Source of the DNA: JAUYQR01 sp963822435
GTDB taxonomy: Bacteria; Pseudomonadota; Alphaproteobacteria; Rhodobacterales; Rhodobacteraceae
Direction: 5' to 3'
Assembly: GCA_963822435.1 (NCBI GenBank)
Contig: CAWGHN010000002.1
Coordinates: 310,001-374,000, forward strand
Length of the DNA: 64,000 bases
Part shown: piece after piece, positions 1 through 7,322 of the stretch
Numbering within the stretch: position 1 is the first letter of the stretch
How the letters are laid out: the number at the start of each line of letters is the position of its first letter
Translations under genes and position numbers: made by a program
Notes under the pieces: generated by a model
The model's database searches: none
What the model saw: the letters and a program-made list of their open reading frames with translations, nothing else
Told to the model about the DNA's origin: nothing

Positions 1-693
1 GCGGGCGCGGATATCCTGCGGCTTGCCGATCTGTTCGATCCGGCCCCCCGATCTTGATCCGGACATGACGACGACAAGGTCGGCCAGTTCCAGCGCCTCG
101 TCCTGATCGTGGGTCACGAAGACGGTGGTGAGGCCGGTGGTGTCGTGGATGTCGCGCAGGCCCTGGCGCAGTTCCTTGCGCACCTTGGCATCCAGCGCGC
201 CGAAAGGTTCATCCAGAAGCAGCATCCGCGGTTCGATGGCAAGGGCGCGGGCAAGGGCGATACGCTGGCGCTGGCCGCCGGACAGTTGCGAGGGGTAGCG
301 CGCGCCGATGTCGGGAAGCTGGATCAGGTCGAGCAGTTTGGTGACGCGGCGGGCGATCTCGGCCTTTTGCGGCCGCGTGGCGCGGGGGCGGGCGTTCAGG
401 CCGTAGGCGATGTTGTCAAACACCGTCATGTGCCGGAAAAGCGCGTAGCTTTGGAACACGAACCCCGCGCGGCGTTCCTGCACGGTCAGTCCGGTTGCAT
501 CCTGCCCGTCGAACAGAACGCGGCCGGAGGTGGGGAATTCAAGGCCCCCCAAGATGCGCAGAAGCGTGGTCTTGCCGGAGCCTGACGGGCCCAGAAGCGC
601 CACCAACGCGCCTGAAGGCAGCGACAGCGACACCGGATGCAGCGCCGCCGTGGTGCCGAACCGCTTTGAGATTTCGTCGATTTCGATGTGCAT
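1..693 (-). CDS. cysA: Sulfate/thiosulfate ABC transporter ATP-binding protein CysA (3' end outside window)
   Basis: This is the ATPase subunit that powers sulfate or thiosulfate import with CysT and CysW. The frame starts at ATG 693 behind an AGGGGAA-type ribosome binding site and runs off the left edge, so 231 codons are visible. It shows Walker A GPSGSGKT (about residues 35-42), the ABC signature LSGGQRQR, Walker B LLLDEPFGALD and the switch HDQDEALE. It lies 10 bp after cysW, the last visible gene of a cysP-T-W-A operon. The C-terminal regulatory domain typical of CysA lies outside the window. Family assignment is firm from operon context. Confidence 0.93.
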   Translation of the reverse strand, partial: MHIEIDEISKRFGTTAALHPVSLSLPSGALVALLGPSGSGKTTLLRILGGLEFPTSGRVLFDGQDATGLTVQERRAGFVFQSYALFRHMTVFDNIAYGLNARPRATRPQKAEIARRVTKLLDLIQLPDIGARYPSQLSGGQRQRIALARALAIEPRMLLLDEPFGALDAKVRKELRQGLRDIHDTTGLTTVFVTHDQDEALELADLVVVMSGSRSGGRIEQIGKPQDIRAR

Positions 694-703
694 CGGTGTT
701 CCC

Positions 704-1567
704 CTAGTGGCGGTGCGTTGCGGCAAGTTGATCGGCATGGCGGATTTCGAGCGCGGTTTTCAGGAGGAGGGTGAGAAGGGCCAAGAGGGCCAGCACGGCG
801 GCGAGACTGAAGGCCGCGACCGAGAGGTATTCCTGATAGAGCATCTCGATGGTGGTGGGCATGGTCGCGGTCTCGCCCCGGATCTTGCCGGAGACGACAG
901 CGACCGCGCCGAACTCGCCCATCGCGCGGGCGGTGCAGAGGAGTACACCGTAAAGCAGCGCCCAGCGGATGTTGGGCAGCGTGACGGTCCAGAACGTGCG
1001 CCAGCCCGAGGCGCCGAGGGTCAGTGCCGCTTCTTCCTCGGCCCGGCCCTGTTCGATCATCACCGGGATCAGTTCGCGCGCGACGAAGGGGAAGGTCACG
1101 AACATGGTGGCAAGGATGATCCCCGGCATGGCAAATACGACGGGGTAGCCGTTGGCGACCAGCCAGCCGCCGACAAGGCTGTTGGTGCCGAACATCAGCA
1201 CGATGCAGAGACCGGCGACAACGGGCGAGACGGAAAAGGGCAGGTCGATCAGCGTGATCAGGAAGGCCTTGCCGGTGAAATCGAACTTGGTGATGAACCA
1301 CGCTGCGGCGATGCCGAAGGCTGCGTTCAGCGGCACCGCTATGGCCGCGATGGTCAGCGTCAGGCGGATTGCATCGCGTGCATCGGGGCTGGCGAGGCTT
1401 TTGAGCGAGGCGGCGACGCCATTGGCCAGCGCCTCGACGAAGACCGCGACAAGGGGGGCGAACACGAGGATGCCGAGGCCCGCGAACGCGATGCAGATCA
1501 GCACCCAACGCGCGGTGGAAGTTTCCTCGGTTGCCGAGCGGAAGCGGATGTTGAGGGTATCAGACAT
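704..1567 (-). CDS. cysW: Sulfate/thiosulfate ABC transporter permease CysW
   Basis: Inner-membrane permease of the sulfate/thiosulfate importer, 287 residues. It has several hydrophobic segments and the binding-protein-dependent permease EAA-type loop (AEEEAALTLGASGWRTFWTV), followed by ARAMGEFGAVAVVSG, which is characteristic of CysW. I chose ATG 1567 (MSDTLNIRF) over an upstream TTG at 1573. This start overlaps the cysT stop by a few bases in an ATGTCTGA arrangement, so the two genes are probably translationally coupled. It pairs with CysT to form the channel. Confidence 0.93.
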   Translation of the reverse strand: MSDTLNIRFRSATEETSTARWVLICIAFAGLGILVFAPLVAVFVEALANGVAASLKSLASPDARDAIRLTLTIAAIAVPLNAAFGIAAAWFITKFDFTGKAFLITLIDLPFSVSPVVAGLCIVLMFGTNSLVGGWLVANGYPVVFAMPGIILATMFVTFPFVARELIPVMIEQGRAEEEAALTLGASGWRTFWTVTLPNIRWALLYGVLLCTARAMGEFGAVAVVSGKIRGETATMPTTIEMLYQEYLSVAAFSLAAVLALLALLTLLLKTALEIRHADQLAATHRH

Positions 1568-2396
1568 GGCCAATCCTCCGGCGGCTCCAGACCTGAATGA
1601 GGTTGATGGCCAGAAGCATGGCGAAACTGATCAAGAGCATCGCGATGCCGATGGCGGCGGCAGCGTCGTAGTTGAATTCCTCAAGCTGGATGATGATGAG
1701 GAGGGGGGCGATTTCGGTCACCAAGGGGATGTTGCCCGCGATGAAGATCACCGAGCCGTATTCCCCCACCGCCCGCGCCAGCGCCAGCGCAAAGCCGGTC
1801 AGGGCTGCGGGGGCAAGCATCGGCAGGATGACGTGGCGCAGGGTGTGCAGGCGGGTTGCACCCAAGGTGGCGGAGGCTTCTTCGACCTCGCGCTCGATTT
1901 CCTCGATCACGGGTTGCACGGTGCGGGTTACGAAGGGCAGGCCCACGAACACCAGCGCGATGAAGATGCCCCATTGCGTGTACGCGATCGTCCAGCCGAT
2001 TTCGGTGGCCAGTTGCCCGAAAGCGCCGTTCGGGGCGTAAAGGGCTGTCAGCGAAATGCCGGCAACGGCGGTTGGCAGCGCGAAGGGCAGGTCGACGGCG
2101 GCGTCAAGGATGCGCCGGCCGGGAAAGCGGTAGCGCACCAGAACCCAGGCCAGAAGCACGCCAAACACCAGGTTGAAAAGGGCGGCGAACAGCGACAGGC
2201 GGAACGACAGGAACAGCGCCGCCCAGACCCGTTCGCGGTTCACGGTGTCCCAGATGCCCGCAACACCGTAGTGGGCGCCCTTCAGAAGCAGGGCGCCGAT
2301 CGGCAACAGGACAACGATGGACAGCATCGTCAGGGTGATCCCCATGGTCAGGCCCAGGCCGGGCATGGGGGACCGGTGGATCAGCGGTGCCCTCAT
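1560..2396 (-). CDS. cysT: Sulfate/thiosulfate ABC transporter permease CysT (CysU)
   Basis: The second permease of the sulfate importer, 278 residues. The start is ATG 2396 (MRAPLIHRSPMPG), which overlaps the cysP stop codon as ATGA, so translation is coupled. About six hydrophobic helices are visible. The EAA loop (EEIEREVEEASATLGATRLH) sits before ARAVGEYGSVIFIAGN, the diagnostic CysT/CysW segment. The frame remains open upstream of this ATG into cysP, but that extension is antiparallel-like shadow sequence and was discarded. Order and overlaps match classical cysPTWA operons. Confidence 0.94.
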   Translation of the reverse strand: MRAPLIHRSPMPGLGLTMGITLTMLSIVVLLPIGALLLKGAHYGVAGIWDTVNRERVWAALFLSFRLSLFAALFNLVFGVLLAWVLVRYRFPGRRILDAAVDLPFALPTAVAGISLTALYAPNGAFGQLATEIGWTIAYTQWGIFIALVFVGLPFVTRTVQPVIEEIEREVEEASATLGATRLHTLRHVILPMLAPAALTGFALALARAVGEYGSVIFIAGNIPLVTEIAPLLIIIQLEEFNYDAAAAIGIAMLLISFAMLLAINLIQVWSRRRIGHV

Positions 2397-3478
2397 TTCG
2401 GCACATAGATCTGGTCGAAGATCCCGCCGTCGCCGAAGTGTTCCGGCTGCACCTTGGCCCAACCGCCGAAGCTGGCGATGTCGACAAGCTCCACTTGCGG
2501 GAAGCGGGCCACATCTTCGGGGTTGGCCTTCGACGTGTCCCAGCCACGGTAGAAGTTCTTGAACACGATGGCCTGACCTTCGGGCGAGTAGAGGAAGGTC
2601 AGGTACGCCTCGGCCAGCTTGCGCTGTGCGTCGGTCTTGATGTTGCCGTCCACCAGCGCGACCGGGGGTTCGGCCAGCACGCTGACCGAGGGCACCACGA
2701 TGTCGAACTGATCGTCGCCCAGTTCCTCCAGCGCAAGATAGGCCTCGTTTTCCCACGCCAGCAGCACGTCACCGATGCCGCGCTGGGCAAAGGTGGTGGT
2801 GGCACCGCGCGCGCCGCTGTCGAGCACGGGGACGTTCTTGTAGAGCTTGCCGACAAAGCCTTTCGGGTCTTGCCCGTTCTTTTCGGCCCAGGCCCAGGCT
2901 GCCAGATAGTTCCAGCGCGCACCGCCCGAGGTCTTGGGGTTCGGGGTGATGACCTCGACGCCATCGGCCACAAGATCGCCCCAGTCCTTTATGCCCTTCG
3001 GGTTGCCCTCACGCACCAGGAACACGATGGTGGAGGTATAGGGCGAGGAGTTGTGCGGAAGTTTCGTCTGCCAGTCGGCGGGCAGTTTGCCGGCCCCGGC
3101 GATCTTGTCGATGTCGCTGGCCAGCGCCAGCGTCACCACCTGCGCCTCCAGCCCGTCGATCACGGCACGGGCCTGGCTGCCGGAACCGCCGTGGCTGACT
3201 TCGATGCTCGGCGCCGCGTTGCCTTGCGCCACCCACCACGCAGAAAATGCCTCGTTGATCTCGCGGTAAAGTTCGCGTGTCGGGTCGTAGCTGACGTTCA
3301 GCAGGGTGTCGGCTTCGGCTGTCCTGGGTGCGGCACCAAGGGCGAAAGCCACCAGTGCCGCCGCGGACAATGTGCCGCGCAGGACGTGGGCCGTTGGCAG
3401 GGAGGCCAGCAGGTGCAGGGTTTTCGTCACGGGAAAGCGGGCCTCAGGTTTGGCCGTGTCATGAGCGGTGCGGATCAT
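2393..3478 (-). CDS. cysP: Periplasmic sulfate/thiosulfate-binding protein (CysP/Sbp family)
   Basis: Substrate-binding protein that delivers sulfate or thiosulfate to CysTW, 361 residues. After the signal region the mature protein begins near DTLLNVSYDPTRELYRE, a hallmark of the family. Later landmarks include SHGGSGSQARAVIDGL and NPKTSGGARWNYLAAW, which form the oxyanion pocket in relatives. ATG 3478 follows a clear AGGAGAG site. The stretch before the signal-peptide core is unusually long (about 35 residues), so a later start such as the GTG near 3430 is possible. It is the first gene of the operon. Whether sulfate or thiosulfate is preferred cannot be read from the sequence. Confidence 0.92.
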   Translation of the reverse strand: MIRTAHDTAKPEARFPVTKTLHLLASLPTAHVLRGTLSAAALVAFALGAAPRTAEADTLLNVSYDPTRELYREINEAFSAWWVAQGNAAPSIEVSHGGSGSQARAVIDGLEAQVVTLALASDIDKIAGAGKLPADWQTKLPHNSSPYTSTIVFLVREGNPKGIKDWGDLVADGVEVITPNPKTSGGARWNYLAAWAWAEKNGQDPKGFVGKLYKNVPVLDSGARGATTTFAQRGIGDVLLAWENEAYLALEELGDDQFDIVVPSVSVLAEPPVALVDGNIKTDAQRKLAEAYLTFLYSPEGQAIVFKNFYRGWDTSKANPEDVARFPQVELVDIASFGGWAKVQPEHFGDGGIFDQIYVPK

Positions 3479-3533
3479 CGAACTCTCCTCTGGTTGGACG
3501 GTCGGGCGTCCGTCAGGAGGCAAATAACGACAT

Positions 3534-3580
3534 ATAAGATCGTGTATTGCAAAGGCATATTCACGTTAAAATAAGTCGTG
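3534..3580. promoter_or_regulatory. AT-rich cys promoter region with direct repeats (candidate operator)
   Basis: The 175-bp gap between cysP and the Rrf2 regulator gene contains an AT-rich patch unlike its surroundings. Two near-identical direct repeats lie in it: ATAAGATCGTG at 3534-3544 and ATAAGTCGTG at 3571-3580. They are a plausible binding site for the adjacent Rrf2-type regulator controlling cysPTWA. This is inference from position only; no consensus promoter boxes could be fixed with confidence. Confidence 0.35.
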
Positions 3581-3653
3581 ATTAAAGAAGATTTTTCCAC
3601 GCCCGGCACCGCGGACGGGCCAGTCAATTTTCAGGAACCGTATGTGAAATCAG

Positions 3654-4112
3654 TTACTTGGCTGCGCCGAGCACGTGCTCAGCCACGGCGCCTGAGCGCA
3701 GCATGTCGTCCAAGGTCAGCGAGTTGATGATGACGAGGTAGGACCAGAACACCTCGGCAAAGACCTTGCGGATTCGGCAGGTGGCCTCGTCGGCGCAATC
3801 TTCGCAGCGCTGGTAGGCGCGGCGCGACAGGCAGGGCAGCGGGGCAATCGGCCCCTCGATGGTGCGCAACAGTTCCGAGATCGACACCTCGGACGGTTTT
3901 TTCACCAAACTGTAGCCACCCGAGCGACCCCGCGTCGACGCGATGACCCCGGCGTTGCGCACCTCCAGAAGGATATGCTCCAGAAACCGCTTCGGCGTGC
4001 CCGAGCGTCTGGCGATTTCTTCAATCGTCAGCGCCTCGGGCTTCGGCTGCGCGGCCTCGTCCGCCAGCGTCAGCAGCGCCTTCAGAGCATACTTCATCTT
4101 CTGTGTGATCAT
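3654..4112 (-). CDS. Rrf2 family transcriptional regulator
   Basis: A 152-residue Rrf2-type winged-helix DNA-binding protein. The N-terminal part (MKYALKALLTLAD, then LTIEEIARRSGTPKRFLEHI and GGYSLVKKP) is the standard fold. Four cysteines at about residues 94, 103, 106 and 112 occupy the region where IscR, NsrR and RirA ligate an iron-sulfur cluster, although the spacing differs from IscR. The start is ATG 4112 with AAGG just upstream. It lies upstream of the cys operon on the same strand, so control of sulfur uptake (CymR-like role) is a reasonable inference. Iron or redox sensing is an alternative. Confidence 0.85.
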   Translation of the reverse strand: MITQKMKYALKALLTLADEAAQPKPEALTIEEIARRSGTPKRFLEHILLEVRNAGVIASTRGRSGGYSLVKKPSEVSISELLRTIEGPIAPLPCLSRRAYQRCEDCADEATCRIRKVFAEVFWSYLVIINSLTLDDMLRSGAVAEHVLGAAK

Positions 4113-4301
4113 GCCTTAGCGTTACGCCCGGCATGGCGCGGAATCAACGGCGGCACGCCTGACGAAAGGAACATTTTGGGCGCTGTTTCCGGAATCACCC
4201 AATGGCGCGGACCGGTTGGCGCTTATACACGATAAAGATGATAGATTTTTCGTTCGAGCCGTGCATTCTGGCGACAGTTCCGACTCGGAAGGGCAACCAC
4301 G

Positions 4302-4775
4302 ATGAGCGACCTTGACCTGATCGACCGCAAGATCGTTGTCGAACTGATGCGCGACGCGACCATGCCGATCGCCCAGATCGCCGACAAGGCGGGCCTGTCG
4401 CAAACCCCCTGCTGGAAGCGCATCCAGAAGCTTGAGGCGACCGGCGTGCTGCGCGCCCGTGTGGCGCTGGCCGACCCCGCCAAGCTTGGCTTCGGCCTGA
4501 CGGTCTTTGTGGGCATCGAGGCACCGGACCATTCGGCGGAGTGGCGGGACACCTTTGCCAAGGCGACCGAAGCGATCCCCGAGATCATGGAAGTCTACCG
4601 CATGGCCGGCGAGATGGATTACCTCTTGCGCGTCGCGGTGCCGGACATGACGGCGTTCGACCGGCTTTACAAAAGGCTGACGGACGCCGTGTCGATCAAG
4701 AACGTCACCAGCCATTTCGCGATGGAGACGATGAAATACACCACCGCCTATCCGGTGGACACGCTGTCGCGCTGA
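4302..4775 (+). CDS. Lrp/AsnC family transcriptional regulator
   Basis: A 157-residue feast/famine regulator. The N-terminal helix-turn-helix spans about residues 5-55 (LDLIDRKIVVELMRDATMPI, then ADKAGLSQTPCWKRIQKLE), followed by the ligand-binding RAM domain (about 70-145) with the typical FVGIEAPDHSAEW and YRMAGEMDYLLRVAVPDM segments. ATG 4302 is preceded by GGAAGGG at good spacing. It stands alone, diverging from the Rrf2 gene across 189 bp and converging on the LysR gene, so its target is not obvious from position. The ligand is probably an amino acid, as in the family. Confidence 0.9.
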   Translation: MSDLDLIDRKIVVELMRDATMPIAQIADKAGLSQTPCWKRIQKLEATGVLRARVALADPAKLGFGLTVFVGIEAPDHSAEWRDTFAKATEAIPEIMEVYRMAGEMDYLLRVAVPDMTAFDRLYKRLTDAVSIKNVTSHFAMETMKYTTAYPVDTLSR

Positions 4776-4784
4776 ACGTTTCGG

Positions 4785-5657
4785 CTAGTGCGGCAGGACG
4801 TCGGCCAGAAGCGGGTTCGGGAAACGGCGCTGCAAGGTCACCGCAACGAAGGTTTCGGTGATCCCATCCAGACGCGCCGCCTCTAGCAAGAGGCCCGATT
4901 GCAACTCGTCGCGCACGACGATGGGGGGGATGATGGCAAGGCCGGCGTCGGCCCGCGCCAGAAGGCGGATCATCGCCATGTCGTCCACCTCGGCGGCAAG
5001 GATCGGCGTCACGCCCAGCCTGGCTGCCATCGCGTCGAAGGCGGCGCGCAGGGCGGTTTCCCGCGTCGGCAGGATCAAGGGCTGCGATGCCAGCAGGTCT
5101 TTCAGCGGGCGTCGGCCCGGCCCGACACGCGCTGGCGTTCCGATCAGGCCGATCGGCTGGTCGTCGATCCGGTGGACCAGCCAGTGGCTTGCCGCGTCGC
5201 GGGCCGGCGCGAGGTTCGTAAGCACCACGTCCAGCGACAAGCCCTCGAGCCCGCGCAGAAGTTCGTCCTGCGAGCCGGAGCGCAGCACCACCTCGACATC
5301 TGGCCGCCCGATCAGCGGGCGCAGGAACTGCATCTGGAAATTGCGCGACAGCGTAGCCAGTGCCCCGACCCGGAGCGCCCGCCGCGCCCGGCCGGTGTCG
5401 CGCAAGGTGGCGGTCAGGTCATCGGCAGTGCGGAAGATCGCCTCGGCATGATCCAGTGCGATGCGCCCCGCCTCGGTCAGCACCAGCCCGCGCCCGCGCC
5501 GTTCAAAGAGATCCTGCCCCAGTGCGGCTTCCAGTGTGCGCAATTGCGTCGACAGCGCCGATTGCGACAGGTTCAGGCCGCGCGCCGCGCCGGTCAGCGT
5601 GCCGTCGCTGGCAACCGCGCGAAAGAGGCGAAGGTGATGCAGGTTGAGGGCGGCCAT
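4785..5657 (-). CDS. LysR family transcriptional regulator, divergent from dabBA
   Basis: A 290-residue LysR-type regulator: winged helix-turn-helix at residues 1-60 (LHHLRLFRAVASDGTLTGAA, then LNLSQSALSTQLRTLEAALG) and a periplasmic-binding-like effector domain from about 95 onward. The start ATG 5657 lies about 100 bp from the dabB start on the opposite strand, the classic divergent arrangement for LysR activators. It therefore probably controls the inorganic carbon pump genes, perhaps in the manner of CbbR or CcmR. That role is inferred from position only. Confidence 0.88.
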   Translation of the reverse strand: MAALNLHHLRLFRAVASDGTLTGAARGLNLSQSALSTQLRTLEAALGQDLFERRGRGLVLTEAGRIALDHAEAIFRTADDLTATLRDTGRARRALRVGALATLSRNFQMQFLRPLIGRPDVEVVLRSGSQDELLRGLEGLSLDVVLTNLAPARDAASHWLVHRIDDQPIGLIGTPARVGPGRRPLKDLLASQPLILPTRETALRAAFDAMAARLGVTPILAAEVDDMAMIRLLARADAGLAIIPPIVVRDELQSGLLLEAARLDGITETFVAVTLQRRFPNPLLADVLPH

Positions 5658-5757
5658 TCATTTACCAGATAGAACGATATGGCCTAATATATGTAATATT
5701 CTGGAAGTGAGGCAAGCGATAGATCTCGCGGCACCCTACCCAAACCCCGGTGCAACC

Positions 5758-7308
5758 ATGCCAACCTTTCCGCTGATCGCTTTCGCCCCGCTTGTGCTTC
5801 TGGTCGCTGCCGCCCTGTTCCTGTGGCGTCCCGGCCGTCGCCCCGGGCAGGCTCTCGCCCTGTCCGAGGCCGCGAGCCTTGGCGCCCTGGTGTTGGGCCT
5901 TGCCGGGCTGGCGCAGCTTTTGCTGGCCGGACCGCAGGTGCTGGCGCTGGGCGGGGGCGCCGTGTCGCGGCTTGACGCCACAAGCGTGACGCTGGCGTTG
6001 CTGGTGGCGTTTGTCGGTTGGGTCGTGGTGCGGTATGCGCGCCGCTACCTTGACGGCGAGGCGCGCGAGGGTCGGTTTCACGGACTGACGCTGGCGGCCA
6101 TCGCATCGGTGCTGCTGCTGGTGCAGGCGGCAAGCCTGCCGGTCCTGATCGTGGCCTTCGTGGCAACGGGGGTGATCCTGCGCCAGCTGTTGCTATTCTA
6201 CCCAGACCGGGCCGAGGCGCGGCGGGCGGCGGCCAAGTTCGTGCGGGTCTGGGGGGCGGGCGACGTGGCGCTGGTGCTGGCCGCGGTTCTTCTGTGGCAG
6301 AGCTTCGGCACGGTCGACATCGCCGAACTTTCGACCGCCGCAGCGGGGGGGCTTCCCGGCCTTGCACCACTGGCGGTGGCCCTTCTGGTCGTGGCGGCGG
6401 CGCTGAAGACCGCGGCTTTTCCGGTGCATGGCTGGCTGACCGAAGTGATGGAGGCACCGACCCCGGTGTCGGCGCTGCTGCACGCGGGCATCATCAATTC
6501 GGGCGGGGTGTTGCTGATCACCCTGTCGGCGCTGGTGCAGCAAAGTGCCGGGGCGATGGCGGCACTTGCGGTGATCGGCGGGTTGACGGCGCTGTTCGGG
6601 GCGTTGGTGATGCTGACGCAAAGCGCGGTGAAAACGGCGCTGGCGTGGTCCACCGTGGCGCAGATGGGGTTCATGCTGCTGCAATGCGGTCTTGGCCTCT
6701 GGGCGCTGGCGCTGCTGCATATCGTTGCCCACTCACTTTACAAGGCGCACGCCTTCCTTTCGTCGGGCGGTGCCGTCGGGGCGGTGAACGCGATCCGTAA
6801 GCCCGGCCCGGTGGCAGTGCCCGGATTTGGCGCGGTGGCGCGGTCCTTTGCGCTGGCGCTGCTGCTTTACCTCTCGGTGGCGGCGGGCTTCACATGGCTG
6901 GTCGGGGAAAAGTCGCCGCAGGCCGTGGCGTTGGGCGCGATGCTGATCTTCGGCGTGTCCTACCTGATCGCGCAAGGGCTGGCCGACGCCGCCCCCGGTG
7001 CGCTGACGCGGCGGACGGTGGCGGCCTCGCTTGGGGCAGCACTGGCCTACTTTGGTTTCCACGTCATCGCCCTTGCGGTGTGGGGGCCGTCGCTGCCCGC
7101 GCCGCCGGTGCCCGGCCCTCTGGAGTGGGCGCTGATCGTGCTTGCCGTGCTGTCCTTCGGCCTGGTGGCCTTTGCGCAGGCGCTGTTTCCGCTGTGGGCG
7201 CATCACCCCGCGACCGCCGGTCTGCGCGTGCATGTGGCCAACGGCCTTTACCTCAACGCGCTGCTTGACCGCATCACCGGCGGCTTTCGCGCCACCACCA
7301 AATCCTGA
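5758..7308 (+). CDS. dabB: DabB: NuoL-like membrane subunit of inorganic carbon transporter
   Basis: An integral membrane protein of 516 residues from the proton-translocating NuoL/MrpA antiporter-like family, with about a dozen hydrophobic helices. Conserved landmarks are the lysine-bearing segment KTAAFPVHGWLTEVMEAPTP, then VSALLHAGIINSGG, and WSTVAQMGFM and HSLYKAHAFL. Next to a DUF2309 gene it is recognisable as DabB, which couples ion flow to CO2 hydration by DabA. I took ATG 5758 (MPTFPLIAF) because the frame upstream of it is not conserved-looking and overlaps the divergent promoter. The spacing to dabA is 14 bp, so they form one operon. Confidence 0.9.
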   Translation: MPTFPLIAFAPLVLLVAAALFLWRPGRRPGQALALSEAASLGALVLGLAGLAQLLLAGPQVLALGGGAVSRLDATSVTLALLVAFVGWVVVRYARRYLDGEAREGRFHGLTLAAIASVLLLVQAASLPVLIVAFVATGVILRQLLLFYPDRAEARRAAAKFVRVWGAGDVALVLAAVLLWQSFGTVDIAELSTAAAGGLPGLAPLAVALLVVAAALKTAAFPVHGWLTEVMEAPTPVSALLHAGIINSGGVLLITLSALVQQSAGAMAALAVIGGLTALFGALVMLTQSAVKTALAWSTVAQMGFMLLQCGLGLWALALLHIVAHSLYKAHAFLSSGGAVGAVNAIRKPGPVAVPGFGAVARSFALALLLYLSVAAGFTWLVGEKSPQAVALGAMLIFGVSYLIAQGLADAAPGALTRRTVAASLGAALAYFGFHVIALAVWGPSLPAPPVPGPLEWALIVLAVLSFGLVAFAQALFPLWAHHPATAGLRVHVANGLYLNALLDRITGGFRATTKS

Positions 7309-7322
7309 ACCGGGAGAAACCG

